Shown here one piece after another: positions 7,244 to 17,225 of a DNA stretch of 64,000 nt. The stretch's first letter is position 1; every line of letters begins with the position of its first letter. Location of the stretch: assembly GCA_002280475.1 (NCBI GenBank), contig NCEB01000001.1, positions 62,001 to 126,000 of the forward strand, given 5' to 3'. Made by a program: the position numbers and the translations under genes. This DNA comes from Brevundimonas subvibrioides (lineage in GTDB: Bacteria; Pseudomonadota; Alphaproteobacteria; Caulobacterales; Caulobacteraceae). A model generated the notes under the pieces. That model saw nothing but the letters and a program-made list of their open reading frames with translations. It had not been told where the DNA came from and did no database searches.

Positions 7244-8352
7244 GCGACGTCGAGACGATGGAGCCGGTCGAGACCGGGTCGCGCCTGCCGGACCTGATCC
7301 TGCTGGCCCAGGAGCAGTCCTCCGAAAAGCGCCGCGCCCTTCTGCGCGAACTGACCGAACACTTCTTCGGGGCGGCCCACAGAAGCGCCGCCGAGGACGC
7401 GCTTTACGATTCCGTCCTGACCGACCTGACCGCCGAGATGGAGACCGCCGTCCGTGCCGAGCTGTCGGCGCGCTTCGCCCTGTCGCCCGACGCGCCGCGT
7501 GGCTTGATTCGCCGCCTGGCCAATGACGAGGTGGCCGTGGCCGAGGCGGTGCTGCGCGCCTCCACCGTCCTGACCGACGACGACCTGCTGGGCGTCGTCC
7601 GCTCCAAGGGCCAGGCTCATCTGAAGGCCGTGTCCGAACGAGCGACCGTGTCCGAGGCGGTGTCCGAGATCATCGTCCAGCGCGGCGACGACGACACCTT
7701 GGGCAGTCTGTTGCGAAACGACGGCGCCCGCCTCTCGCGCGCCGCCACCGAGACTGCCGTCGAACGCGCCAAGGCCAATCCGGCCTTGCACGCCGCGACG
7801 GTGGAACGCACGGCCCTGCCGCCCGACCTGCTGAACGAGATGTATTTCGTGGTCGAGGCCCGGTTGCGTCAGCGCATCCTGGAACAGAACGCCGCCATGG
7901 ACCCGGTCCTGCTGGAAAGCGCCCTGGCCGCCGGGCGCGCCCGGGTCGCCACCGATGACGGCGCCCTGCCGGCCGACTACGCCGAGTGCCTGGCCTATGT
8001 CGAGGAACTGAAGGCCGCCAACCAGCTGAGCCCGACCATGCTGGCCCGCTTCCTGCGCTCGGGCAGCCGCACGTCCTTCCTGATCGCCCTGGCCCAGCTG
8101 GCCGACGTGGACTTCCACACCGCCAGCTCGATCGTCGAGAAGAAGGAGCTGGATGCGCTCGCCGTGGTCTGCAAGGCCGCCGACCTGGACCGCGCCCTGT
8201 TCCTGACCTTCGCCGTGGTCATCCTGAACGCCGAGGACAACGCCATGGGCAAGGCCCACAGCTACGCCAAGCTGTATGCTGAACTGCAGCGCGACGCGGC
8301 CATGCGCACGCTCAGGTTCTGGCGCCTGCGGCGAGGCGCGGAGGCGGCGTAA
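7240..8352 (+). CDS. DUF2336 domain protein
   Basis: Predicted cytoplasmic, largely helical protein of 370 residues matching DUF2336, an uncharacterised alphaproteobacterial family. Recognisable parts are LPDLILLAQEQSSEKRRALL at the start, the repeat-like helices around VAEAVLRASTVLTDDDLLGV, and a C-terminal half with FLIALAQLADVDFHTASSIV. It is coupled to the exported protein upstream. A second, diverged DUF2336 gene lies at 9107-10339 beyond mucR. No molecular function is known to me. Confidence 0.8.
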   Translation: MSDVETMEPVETGSRLPDLILLAQEQSSEKRRALLRELTEHFFGAAHRSAAEDALYDSVLTDLTAEMETAVRAELSARFALSPDAPRGLIRRLANDEVAVAEAVLRASTVLTDDDLLGVVRSKGQAHLKAVSERATVSEAVSEIIVQRGDDDTLGSLLRNDGARLSRAATETAVERAKANPALHAATVERTALPPDLLNEMYFVVEARLRQRILEQNAAMDPVLLESALAAGRARVATDDGALPADYAECLAYVEELKAANQLSPTMLARFLRSGSRTSFLIALAQLADVDFHTASSIVEKKELDALAVVCKAADLDRALFLTFAVVILNAEDNAMGKAHSYAKLYAELQRDAAMRTLRFWRLRRGAEAA

Positions 8353-8357
8353 AGCTT

Positions 8358-8498
8358 CATCCTCCCCCGAGTAGCGAAGCGAAACGGGGGAGGGGGACCG
8401 CGAAGCGGTGGAGGGGGCGGCTCCAGACACGGTGTGCGCGCTCGCGCCCTCCACCATCCTTCGGATGGTCCCCCTCCCCCGCGATGCGTGGGAGGATG
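8358..8498. repeat. REP-like inverted doublet, family 3
   Basis: Arms 8358-8418 and 8444-8498 are inverted copies across a 25-bp spacer. Each is built as CATCCTCCC, a hairpin, GGGGGAGGGGGACC, a second hairpin and GGTGGAGGG. It fills the gap between two convergent genes (stops at 8352 and 8509) and could end transcription from both sides. It carries no gene. Confidence 0.8.
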
Positions 8499-8508
8499 TC
8501 TCGCTAGT

Positions 8509-8952
8509 CTACTTCTTCGCGCGGACGGTCCGGGCCGGCTTACGGCCGCCCTGTCCCAGTCCCATCTGCTTGGCCAGTTCCGACCGGGCCTTGGCGTAGT
8601 TCGGGGCGACCATGGGGTAGTCCTTGGGCAGGCCCCACTTGGCGCGGTATTCTTCGGGGCTCATGTCGTATTTGGTGCGCAGGTGACGCTTCAGCGACTT
8701 GAACTTGCGGCCGTCTTCCAGACAGATCAGGAAATCCGGGCTGATCGACTTGCGGATCGGCACCGCGGGCTCTTTCGGCTCGGGCGTGGCTTCGACCGCG
8801 CCGGTCGAGACCTGGGACAGCGCCGCGTGGATATTGGCGATCAGGCCCGGCAGTTCGCCCGCCGCGACGCTGTTGTTGCCGACATAGGCCGAGATGATGT
8901 CGGCGGTCATTTCCAGCAGTTCGGAGCGATCTTCGATTCTTGCGGCGTCCAC
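8509..8952 (-). CDS. mucR: MucR/Ros family transcriptional regulator
   Basis: DNA-binding regulator of 147 residues. The N-terminal oligomerisation region ([20 protein letters not shown]) is followed by the Ros/MucR zinc finger, where CLED replaces the classical C-x2-C and the distal ligands lie in [17 protein letters not shown], then [15 protein letters not shown]. In Caulobacter, MucR proteins act with SciP in cell-cycle control of CtrA targets. The GTG at 8952 is chosen because family similarity starts there and AGGA lies just upstream; an in-frame start at 9030 would add 26 atypical residues. Confidence 0.9.
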   Translation of the reverse strand: MDAARIEDRSELLEMTADIISAYVGNNSVAAGELPGLIANIHAALSQVSTGAVEATPEPKEPAVPIRKSISPDFLICLEDGRKFKSLKRHLRTKYDMSPEEYRAKWGLPKDYPMVAPNYAKARSELAKQMGLGQGGRKPARTVRAKK

Positions 8953-9076
8953 GGGTTTTTCCTTGCCTAGACTTGTCGCGCTGTGGCGATTGAGCTTTCG
9001 GCTGATAATGACGTTCGTTGCCGAACGCAATGCTTCGTCTTCAACAGTCTGCGGTGAATAGGCGCGCGCCTTTGCC

Positions 9077-9088
9077 TGACTATAGTCA
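9077..9088. promoter_or_regulatory. Perfect palindrome upstream of mucR
   Basis: TGACTATAGTCA lies in the gap between mucR and the downstream end of the second DUF2336 gene. On the minus strand it contains TTGACT, which could be a -35 element, so it may be an operator of mucR. No matching -10 at ideal spacing was found. Confidence 0.3.
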
Positions 9089-9106
9089 AGGCGCGGGATC
9101 GCCAGA

Positions 9107-10339
9107 TCAGCGGCCGAAGTTTTCCGCCAGGGCCATCATGGCCGCGCGTTCGGGTGCCGAGTATTGATCCAGCGCGTCTTCGTCACCGTCGCGGATCGCC
9201 TTCATCAGGGCCGGAGACATGGCCGACGACAGCGACCAGTTCCAGTAACGCAGAACCGTCTGGGCCCGATCGACCGCCAGCATCTCATAGGTGACCTGAA
9301 CCCGGGCCCAGTCCGGATCCGGCCGACCATCAGGCGTGGTCTCGGGCCGGCGCACCGAGCGCCACAGATGCTCCAGGTCCAGCCTGGACATGCCCGTGGC
9401 CTTGCACAGGATGGCCAGGGGCTCCCCGCCCTTGTCGCCCATGATCTTTGCGCCGGTCAGCGGCTTGATGCCGGCCAGATAGGCGATCTCGGCGGCCAGT
9501 TCGGGGTTCAGGCCCGCCTTGGCGGCCTCCGCCACCGCATGTTCCAGACTGTCGTAGGGGCTCTTCTCGATGGCCGCGCGGTTCCTCTGGCGGCGCTCGA
9601 TGAACTGCAGCGCCTTCCTGGCCACCGGGTCCTGCCAGTTCTCCTCGGCGGCCATGGCGAAGACGTCCTCGGACACCTCCTGCAGCACCTCACGGCTGAC
9701 CGCGAACCTCTGCAGGATCGTCCGGCGCTCCTCGTCACCGCACCACCAGAACATCACATAGGCCCCGGAAGGCCGCAGCTCCGGCCGCTTCAGCAGATGC
9801 GGACACAGGTCCGGACTGGTCCGGCTGAGGCTGACGATCGCCTCGATGCCCGGCTGGGACAGCCGCGCCGTGGGGTTTCTCAGAACCGCCTCGATCACCG
9901 GCGACTCGTCGAAGGCGATCAGGCTCTCGGTGACCACCTCCGACAGGCCACGACGGCTGGCCATCAGAAAGCGGTGCTCGGTCCCCGTGTCGGCGGCACA
10001 GGCGCACAGGTCGGCGTCGGTCAGGGCCACGCATCCCTCGATCAGGATGCCCGCGATCGCCGGCTCGTCCCTCAGCAACATGCGCGCCAGGCTGTTGGGC
10101 AGTTCGGCCAGGGGCGTCAGACGCGTGGCGACACGCTTTCTCTCCTGGGGCGAGGCCAACCGTAGCATCTCGACCAGCAGGTCGCCCGTCACCGCGCGCT
10201 CGAAGGCGTTCACCCGGCTGGCCGGCAGCGACACGACATCGGCCAGCCGCTTCAGCAGCGCCTGGCGCGAGCGGAACACCGCGGTCGGGGCCTCTTGCGC
10301 CAAGGCCTCAGAGGATTGGACGGGGGCCGGATCGGACAT
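9107..10339 (-). CDS. DUF2336 domain protein (second copy)
   Basis: Predicted cytoplasmic protein of 410 residues with the DUF2336 layout: [20 protein letters not shown] at the N-terminus, [20 protein letters not shown], then a helical C-terminal part around [20 protein letters not shown]. It is clearly diverged from the 370-residue protein at 7240. It precedes mucR on the same strand, with about 155 bases between them. Function unknown. Confidence 0.78.
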   Translation of the reverse strand: MSDPAPVQSSEALAQEAPTAVFRSRQALLKRLADVVSLPASRVNAFERAVTGDLLVEMLRLASPQERKRVATRLTPLAELPNSLARMLLRDEPAIAGILIEGCVALTDADLCACAADTGTEHRFLMASRRGLSEVVTESLIAFDESPVIEAVLRNPTARLSQPGIEAIVSLSRTSPDLCPHLLKRPELRPSGAYVMFWWCGDEERRTILQRFAVSREVLQEVSEDVFAMAAEENWQDPVARKALQFIERRQRNRAAIEKSPYDSLEHAVAEAAKAGLNPELAAEIAYLAGIKPLTGAKIMGDKGGEPLAILCKATGMSRLDLEHLWRSVRRPETTPDGRPDPDWARVQVTYEMLAVDRAQTVLRYWNWSLSSAMSPALMKAIRDGDEDALDQYSAPERAAMMALAENFGR

Positions 10340-10420
10340 GTCGATGGTCAGGCTAAGCCCGGCGGGTTAACCGGCGGTGACGGTCAAGGGACCGGTGGTG
10401 GCACCGGTGGGAGGCGTTCG

Positions 10421-11398
<978 letters not shown>

Positions 11399-11659
11399 CG
11401 GGGGCTCCGGCAGGGCGAGGGAATTCGCGTGCGAACAGTCTGAAAGGTCTGAAATCGTCGCCCGAGAACCCTTCCGGCCGGGGCGCAAAAAGGACATAGG
11501 GCGATAGCTGCGAGGTGCAACAGCGGCCGTGAACCAATAAAGCGTGGCCGCGTTTGGCACACGCGGCGACGGGCGCATAGCGCCGCAAGGGGGTCGTCAC
11601 TGCTGGACCAGACTGCACACCGCGACCAACGAACGGACTTCCTCGGCGACACCGGCGAG

Positions 11660-12142
11660 ATGGCCGAGCGGATTCGCACGCATGACTGGTCCGACACGCC
11701 TCTGGGTCCGATCGAGGGCTGGCCGCAGAGCCTGAAGACCGTCGTCGGCATGATGGTCGCGGCCCCGAATCCGATGGTCCTGCTGTGGGGTCAGGCCGGC
11801 ACGCTGATCTACAACGACGGCTATGCCCGTTTCGCCGGCCGCCGGCACCCCGAGCTTCTCGGCATGGGGGCCCGCGAAGGCTGGCCCGAGATCGCCGACT
11901 TCAACGACACCAACATTCGTCGCGCCCTGGCGGGCGAGGCCTGGTCGCTGAAGGATCAGGAACTGACCCTGGACCGCCGCGGTTCGCCCGAGCCGACATG
12001 GCTGGACCTCGACTATGTCCCGGTCGGCGACGAAAGCGGACGGCCTGCGGGCCTGATCGTCTTCGTGACCGAAACCACCGATCGAGTTCAGGCAGAGCGC
12101 CGTGTCAGGGAAGAGGCCGAGCGCCAGCGCCAGATGCTGTAG
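11660..12142 (+). pseudogene. N-terminal PAS part of a hybrid histidine kinase, cut off by an amber codon
   Basis: Encodes 160 residues that read as the first PAS-type sensor domain of a cytoplasmic kinase (HDWSDTPLGPIEGWPQSLKT, then WGQAGTLIYNDGYARFAGRR). The frame ends at TAG 12140-12142 in RQML-stop-QMPGFAAIL and continues in the same frame into the kinase at 12146. A one-base change from CAG (Gln) or GAG (Glu) explains the stop. Homology to the PAS start extends somewhat upstream of the ATG at 11660, where no standard start exists; a CTG at 11600 with AAGGGGG before it is conceivable. Confidence 0.7.
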
Positions 12143-12145
12143 CAG

Positions 12146-14089
12146 ATGCCGGGCTTCGCCGCCATTCTGAGCGGGCCGAAACACCGCTTCGACTACGTCA
12201 ACAATGCCTATCGCACCCTCGCCGGCGACCGGCCGTTGGTCGGGCTGACGGTGCGCGAGGCCCTGCCTGACGTCGAGGGACAAGGCTATTTCGAACTGCT
12301 GGACGAGGTTTATCGGACGGGCGAGCGTTTCGTCTCCCGCAGCCAGTCCGTCAGCCTGAACCGGGAGGACGGCGAACGGGTCGTCGATCTGCTCTACGAA
12401 CCGATCCGCGACGCCTCGGGCCAGGTGACCGGCATCTTCGTCGGTGGCTATGACGTCACCGAGGCGCACGCCGCTCAGTCCGCCCTCTTCACGAGCGAGG
12501 CCCGGTATCGTCGGTTGTTCGACATCATCGACGAAGGCTTCTGCGTCATCGAATTCATCGATGGCCCGGACGGCCCGCTCAGCGACTATGTGCATGTCGA
12601 AGCCAACCCGGCCTTCAGGACAAACGCCGGAATCCCCGACATCGTCGGCAAGCGCCTGAGGGAGATCGTCGGCGACGAGGCGGACAGTTGGCTGGAACTC
12701 TACAGGGGTGTTCTGGAAAGCGGCCGCCCCACGCGCTTCCAGAAGGAGCTGAAACAGACCGGCCGCTGGCTGGAGCTCGCGGCCTTTCCGATCAACGAAC
12801 CGGGTCGGCACCAGGTCGCGGTCCTGTTCAAGGACCTGACCGACAAGATGCGCAACGAGCGGGAGCTTCAGACCCTCAACGCCACCCTCGAGGAGCGGGT
12901 CGCCGAACGCACGGCCGACTTGATGCATGCCGAGGAGGCCCTGCGCCAGTCCCAGAAGATGGAGGCGATCGGACAGCTTACAGGGGGGATCGCCCACGAT
13001 TTCAACAACCTGCTGGCGGGCATCTCGGGCAGTCTGGAGCTGATCGAAAAGCGCATGGCCGAGGGGCGGCTCGCGGGGATGGACCGCTACATCCAGGCCG
13101 CCCAGGGTGCCTCGCGCCGCGCCGCGACCCTGACGCAGCGCCTGCTGGCCTTCTCGCGGCGCCAGACGCTGGATCCCAAGCCGACCGACGTGAACCGCCT
13201 GGTGGCCGGGATGGAAGACCTGATCCGGCGCAGCGTGGGTCCGGACGTCCGGGTCGAGGTCGAGGCGGCCGCGGGTCTGTGGGCAACCCATATCGATCCG
13301 TCGCAGCTGGAGAACGCCCTGCTGAACCTGTGCATCAACAGTCGCGACGCCATGGCCCCGAACGGGGGGCGGCTGACCATCCGCACTTACAATGTGGCGC
13401 TCGACAGCAGCGAGGCGCGCTTGCGCGATCTGCCGCCCGGCGACTACGTCAAGCTGTCGGTCACCGACACCGGCGGCGGCATGACGCCCGAGATCGCGTC
13501 CAAGGCCTTCGACCCCTTCTTCACGACCAAGCCTATCGGCCAGGGCACTGGCCTTGGGCTGTCGATGATCCACGGCTTCATGCGGCAGTCCGGCGGTCAG
13601 GTGCGGATCGAGACGGAGCCGGGACAGGGCACGACCATCACCCTGGCCCTGCCCCGCTGGACCGGATCGGACGCCACCGAAGACGCCCCCGTCGCCGAGA
13701 CCGTCGTCGAGGAACAGGGCCAGGGCGAGACCGTCCTGGTCATCGACGACGAGGAGACGGTGCGCATGCTGGTCGTCGAGGTGCTGGAGGACGCCGGCTA
13801 TGTCGCGCTTCAGGCGGCCGACGGTCCGGCGGGGCTGGCCATCGTGAACTCCGACACGCGCATCGACCTGCTGATCTCGGACGTCGGCCTGCCCGGCGGC
13901 ATGAACGGGCGACAGGTCGCCGACGCGGCACGGACGGCGCGGCCGGGGCTGAAGGTGCTGTTCATCACCGGCTATGCGGAAAACGCCGTGGTCGCGGGCG
14001 ACACCCTGGAGCCCTGGATGGCGGTCATGACCAAGCCGTTCCAGGTCGCCGCCCTGGGAACGCGCATTCGCGAGATGATCGAGGGCTGA
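12146..14089 (+). CDS. Hybrid sensor histidine kinase (PAS-PAS-HisKA-HATPase-REC), separated from its N-terminus
   Basis: Soluble 647-residue kinase. It starts inside a PAS domain (residues 1-110), has a second PAS (about 115-235), a coiled coil, a HisKA domain with phospho-accepting H284 in GGIAHDFNNLLAG, and a HATPase with LLNLCINSRDAM, DTGGGM and GQGTGLGLSM. A C-terminal receiver (ETVLVIDDEETVRMLVVEVL, acceptor Asp in LLISDVGLPGG, then Lys in MTKPF) completes it. The ATG at 12146 follows the in-frame TAG directly, so the piece may be made by reinitiation, lacking the first sensor domain. No partner regulator is adjacent. Confidence 0.85.
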   Translation: MPGFAAILSGPKHRFDYVNNAYRTLAGDRPLVGLTVREALPDVEGQGYFELLDEVYRTGERFVSRSQSVSLNREDGERVVDLLYEPIRDASGQVTGIFVGGYDVTEAHAAQSALFTSEARYRRLFDIIDEGFCVIEFIDGPDGPLSDYVHVEANPAFRTNAGIPDIVGKRLREIVGDEADSWLELYRGVLESGRPTRFQKELKQTGRWLELAAFPINEPGRHQVAVLFKDLTDKMRNERELQTLNATLEERVAERTADLMHAEEALRQSQKMEAIGQLTGGIAHDFNNLLAGISGSLELIEKRMAEGRLAGMDRYIQAAQGASRRAATLTQRLLAFSRRQTLDPKPTDVNRLVAGMEDLIRRSVGPDVRVEVEAAAGLWATHIDPSQLENALLNLCINSRDAMAPNGGRLTIRTYNVALDSSEARLRDLPPGDYVKLSVTDTGGGMTPEIASKAFDPFFTTKPIGQGTGLGLSMIHGFMRQSGGQVRIETEPGQGTTITLALPRWTGSDATEDAPVAETVVEEQGQGETVLVIDDEETVRMLVVEVLEDAGYVALQAADGPAGLAIVNSDTRIDLLISDVGLPGGMNGRQVADAARTARPGLKVLFITGYAENAVVAGDTLEPWMAVMTKPFQVAALGTRIREMIEG

Positions 14090-14164
14090 CGGCGCGTCGG
14101 AACCTCTGCGGTGACTGGCGTGTTTCCCAGCCGACCGTTTCAAGCTTTGCCGAGAGACCTGCTC

Positions 14165-14914
14165 ATGACCCGCCGCCTCGCCGTCCTCGCCGCCGCCCTG
14201 GTGGCCACCTCGGGCCTCGCGGCCTGCGCCTACAACGACACCCTGGGGCGCAACCAGCTGATCCTGGCCGATCCGGGGGCGCTGAACCAGCAGTCCGAGG
14301 CCGCCTGGCAGGAGTTGCTGCGCACCCAGAACCCGGCGCGGACGGGGGCCCAGGTCGATCGCATCCGCCGCGTCGGCGACCGCCTGGTCCAGGCGGCCGG
14401 GCTGTCGAACCGGGCCTGGGACTATGCGGTGTTCAACAGCCAGAGCCCCAACGCCTTCGTCCTGCCGTCGGGCAAGATCGGCGTGACGACCAGCCTTCTG
14501 GCGCTCGTCCAGAACGACGATCAGCTGGCCACGGTGATCGGTCACGAGATGGGTCACGTCGTCGCCCAGCACGCGGCCGAGCGCGCCTCGTCCACCGCCC
14601 TGACCAACCTGGGCCTGTCGGTGGCGCAGGGGGTGGCGGGGTCGCGGGGCCAGACGGTCGGATCGTTCGGCGGCATCGCCGCGCAGTATGGCCTGCTCCT
14701 GCCCCACTCGCGGCGCGACGAGCTGGAGGCCGACCGCCTGGGCGTGGACTATATGAACGCCGCCGGTTTCCGCCCCTCCCAGGCCGTCGCCCTGTGGCGG
14801 CTGATGGCCCAGCAGCGCCAGTCCGGCCAGCCCGAGTTCGCCTCGACCCATCCGTCGGACGCGACCCGGATCGCGCAGCTGGAGGCCTATATCGCCCAGC
14901 AGGGATGGTCGTGA
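14165..14914 (+). CDS. M48 family zinc metalloprotease, lipoprotein
   Basis: Envelope protease of 249 residues resembling LoiP/BepA-type M48 enzymes that act on outer-membrane proteins. The N-terminus is a lipoprotein signal ([19 protein letters not shown]). The zinc site is HEMGH in [13 protein letters not shown], with the third ligand Glu in DELEADRLG downstream. The ATG at 14165 is chosen because the signal peptide begins there; an alternative start at 14111 adds an unlikely leader. Single gene between the kinase and fliI. Confidence 0.9.
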   Translation: MTRRLAVLAAALVATSGLAACAYNDTLGRNQLILADPGALNQQSEAAWQELLRTQNPARTGAQVDRIRRVGDRLVQAAGLSNRAWDYAVFNSQSPNAFVLPSGKIGVTTSLLALVQNDDQLATVIGHEMGHVVAQHAAERASSTALTNLGLSVAQGVAGSRGQTVGSFGGIAAQYGLLLPHSRRDELEADRLGVDYMNAAGFRPSQAVALWRLMAQQRQSGQPEFASTHPSDATRIAQLEAYIAQQGWS

Positions 14915-14936
14915 CCGCGGCGGACTTCACGCCTCG

Positions 14937-14961
14937 TTAACCACGGCGGCCCAAAGGTTAA
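14937..14961. promoter_or_regulatory. Inverted TTAACC half-sites upstream of fliI (CtrA-like)
   Basis: TTAACC (14937-14942) and GGTTAA (14956-14961) face each other just before the TTG start of fliI at 14991. TTAACC resembles half of a CtrA site, and early flagellar genes in Caulobacter are CtrA-controlled. The spacing is not the standard N7, so this is tentative. Confidence 0.3.
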
Positions 14962-14990
14962 CGCCTCCCGATCCCCGAGGCCGTCGCCCC

Positions 14991-16331
14991 TTGCGCAACC
15001 TGATCGCCGCCGTCGAAGCCGTCGACCCGCTGGTCGTCACGGGCAAGGTCGCGGGCGTGTCGGGCCTGCTGATCGAGGCGCGGGGGGGCTTGAGCCGGCT
15101 GGCCGTCGGGGCCCGGGCCGAGATCGGGCGGCGCGGCACCTCGCCCCTGCCCGCAGAGGTCGTGGGGTTCCGCGATTCCAAGGCGCTCTTGATGCCCTTC
15201 GGCCCGGTCGAGGGCGTGGCCCCGGGGGCCGATATCCATATCGTGGGCGAGCAGGCCAGCGTGCGGCCGACGACCGCCTGGCTGGGGCGGATCGTCAACG
15301 CCTTCGGCGAGCCGATCGACGGCAAGGGGCCTCTGCCGGTCGGCCCCGCGCCCTACCCCCTGCGCGCCGCGCCGCCCGCCGCCCATTCGCGCGGCCGGGT
15401 GGGCGAGCGGCTGGACCTGGGCGTCCGGTCGATGGACGTCTTCACCACCACCTGCCGGGGCCAGCGGCTGGGCATCTTCGCCGGATCGGGCGTCGGCAAG
15501 TCGGTGCTGCTGTCGATGCTGGCGAGGCAGGCCACCTGCGACGCCGTCGTGGTCGGCCTGATCGGCGAGCGGGGCCGCGAGGTCCGCGAGTTCATCGAGG
15601 AGACCCTGGGCGAAGAAGGCCTGCGTCGCGCCATCGTCGTGGTCGCCACCAGCGACGAGCCGGCGCTGAAGCGGCGTCAGGCGGCCTATATGACCATGGC
15701 CATCGCCGAATTCCTGCGCGACCAGGACCTGGAGGTGCTGTGCCTGATGGACTCGGTCACCCGCTTCGCCATGGCCCAGCGCGAGATCGGCCTCGCCGCC
15801 GGCGAACCGCCGACGACCAAGGGCTATACCCCCACCGTCTTCTCCGAACTGCCCAAGCTGTTGGAGCGCGCCGGGCCGGGACCGATCCGGCCGGACGGGA
15901 CGACGGCGGGCCCCATCACCGCCCTGTTCACCGTGCTGGTCGACGGCGGGGATCATGACGAACCGATCGCCGACGCCGTGCGCGGGATCCTGGACGGCCA
16001 TATCGTGATGGACCGCAAGATCGCCGAGCGCGGGCGCTTTCCCGCCATCGACGTGCTGAAGTCGGTCAGCCGCACCCTGCCGGGCTGCCAGACCCCGCCC
16101 GAGCGCGAGCTGAACCGCCGCGCCCGTCAGTGCCTGTCGGCCTATGCCAGTATGGAAGAGCTGATCAAGATCGGGGCCTATCGATCCGGCGCCGACCCCA
16201 TCACCGACCGCGCCATCGCCCTGAATCCGGCGCTGGAAGCCTTCCTCGGTCAGGACAAGGACGACGTCACCCGCATGGCCGACGCCTTCAACAGGTTGGA
16301 AAGCATTCTGAACCAAGGTCAGCTGCAGTGA
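14991..16331 (+). CDS. fliI: Flagellum-specific ATPase FliI
   Basis: Cytoplasmic ATPase of the flagellar type III export apparatus, 446 residues, normal length. Walker A is GSGVGKS around residues 165-171. The F1-like features are [13 protein letters not shown], the Walker B region [20 protein letters not shown], and [20 protein letters not shown]. The start is TTG at 14991, with no better in-frame start nearby. fliJ follows 13 bases downstream, forming the usual fliIJ pair. Confidence 0.95.
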   Translation: MRNLIAAVEAVDPLVVTGKVAGVSGLLIEARGGLSRLAVGARAEIGRRGTSPLPAEVVGFRDSKALLMPFGPVEGVAPGADIHIVGEQASVRPTTAWLGRIVNAFGEPIDGKGPLPVGPAPYPLRAAPPAAHSRGRVGERLDLGVRSMDVFTTTCRGQRLGIFAGSGVGKSVLLSMLARQATCDAVVVGLIGERGREVREFIEETLGEEGLRRAIVVVATSDEPALKRRQAAYMTMAIAEFLRDQDLEVLCLMDSVTRFAMAQREIGLAAGEPPTTKGYTPTVFSELPKLLERAGPGPIRPDGTTAGPITALFTVLVDGGDHDEPIADAVRGILDGHIVMDRKIAERGRFPAIDVLKSVSRTLPGCQTPPERELNRRARQCLSAYASMEELIKIGAYRSGADPITDRAIALNPALEAFLGQDKDDVTRMADAFNRLESILNQGQLQ

Positions 16332-16344
16332 CCGGAGATTTCGC

Positions 16345-16755
16345 ATGACCGCCTGGGCTCATTCCCTGATCCGCATCTCCAACTACGAGGTCGAGACGCT
16401 GCAGAAGCGCCTGGCCGAGATCACCGCTCGCAAGGCCTCTGCCGAGATGCGACTGGCGGTGCTGGACGCCGAGGTCGAGGTCGAGAACGAACGCGCCCGC
16501 GCCGACGCGGAAGCCGGCCTTCTGCTGCAGGCCTACCTCGCGGGCTGGAAGGCCAAGAAGGGCGCGGCCGAGGCCGATCTGGTCACGCTGGACGCCGAGG
16601 AAGAAGGGGCCCGCGACGCCCTGACCGACGCCTATTCGGAGCTGAAGAAGTTCGAGCACGTCGCCGAAACCACCCGCCTGAACGCCCTCATCGCCGCCGG
16701 CCGACGCGAAACGGCGGCGTTCGACGAGATGGGGCTGAGGCGCAGAGCCGGCTGA
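16345..16755 (+). CDS. fliJ: Flagellar export protein FliJ
   Basis: Coiled-coil stalk protein of 136 residues that works with FliI in flagellar export. The chain is almost wholly charged heptad sequence (YEVETLQKRLAEITARKASA, then AEVEVENERARADAEAG), as expected for FliJ, whose sequence is poorly conserved. Position directly after fliI supports the name. The stop codon lies 3 bases before the left arm of the second DUF559 cassette. Confidence 0.85.
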   Translation: MTAWAHSLIRISNYEVETLQKRLAEITARKASAEMRLAVLDAEVEVENERARADAEAGLLLQAYLAGWKAKKGAAEADLVTLDAEEEGARDALTDAYSELKKFEHVAETTRLNALIAAGRRETAAFDEMGLRRRAG

Positions 16756-16758
16756 ACC

Positions 16759-16815
16759 TCTCCCTCCCCTTCATGGGGAGGGACGGCGAAGCGCAGCGAA
16801 GCCAGGGTGGGGTCC
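16759..16815 (+). repeat. REP-like arm, family 2 (left)
   Basis: Outer hairpin TCCCTCCCC-TTCAT-GGGGAGGGA, then a GCGAAGCGCAGCGAAGC stem and GGTGGGGTCC. The end of the arm offers a GGTGGGG Shine-Dalgarno-like stretch for the DUF559 ATG at 16818. Confidence 0.85.
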
Positions 16816-16817
16816 GA

Positions 16818-17225
16818 ATGGAACATCGCACTCCGCAGTCAGCGACCACCAAACAAGCACGTGCCATGCGTAGGGCGCTCACGCCGCCCGAAGCTCGTAT
16901 GTGGTCCTTCCTCAAGACGCTACGAGCCGAGGGCTTTCATTTCCGACGCCAGGCACCTTTCCGGGGCTACTTCCTCGACTTTGTCTGCCACTCACACCGG
17001 CTGGTCATCGAGGTGGACGGCATGAGCCACGAGCACACGTTCGAGCACGACCGCATCCGGGACGCCGTGCTCGCGAGGGAGGGGTATCGGACGATGCGGT
17101 TCTACAATGCCGACATCCGCGATGGCTTTGACGGCGTCGCGCAAACGATCAGGAACGCGCTCGCGGTGACGGACCCCACCCGGTCGCTGCGCGACCACCC
17201 TCCCCATGAAGGGGAGGGAGAATAA
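16818..17225 (+). CDS. DUF559 domain protein, Vsr-like/PD-(D/E)XK endonuclease fold (second)
   Basis: Protein of 135 residues with one DUF559 domain: LTPPEARMWSFLKTLRAEGF, FHFRRQAPFRGYFLDFVC, and the putative metal site D54 and E65-V-D67 in VIEVDGMSHEH. The D-x10-E-x-D spacing is the same as in the protein at 4374, but the two sequences are only moderately alike. The last 17 or so residues are encoded by the right REP arm and are probably not part of the fold. The ATG at 16818 is chosen because an earlier in-frame start (16773) would translate the left arm. The stop overlaps the xylanase ATG by one base. Confidence 0.82.
   Translation: MEHRTPQSATTKQARAMRRALTPPEARMWSFLKTLRAEGFHFRRQAPFRGYFLDFVCHSHRLVIEVDGMSHEHTFEHDRIRDAVLAREGYRTMRFYNADIRDGFDGVAQTIRNALAVTDPTRSLRDHPPHEGEGE
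17171..17221 (-). repeat. REP-like arm, family 2 (right)
   Basis: Inverted copy of the arm at 16759. It is translated as the C-terminus of the DUF559 protein and ends in a purine-rich run next to the xylanase start. Confidence 0.85.

Larger units (their letters stand above)
16759..17221 (+). mobile_element. DUF559 cassette 2: nuclease-like gene between inverted REP-like arms of another family
   Basis: Left arm 16759-16815 and right arm 17171-17221 share an identical 24-bp outer hairpin and an identical inner end (GGTGGGGTCC) in inverted orientation, with different middle hairpins. They enclose one DUF559 gene. The unit begins 3 bases after the fliJ stop and ends 3 bases before the xylanase ATG, so its right arm supplies the xylanase ribosome binding site (GGGGAGGGAG). 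No transposase is present; mobility is inferred. Confidence 0.6.

Noticed and set aside
11597-14851. A 1084-codon open frame on the minus strand opposite the hybrid kinase and protease genes
   Set aside because: Its translation has no domain and is an antisense shadow caused by high GC; the plus strand encodes clear PAS, kinase and protease domains over the same bases.
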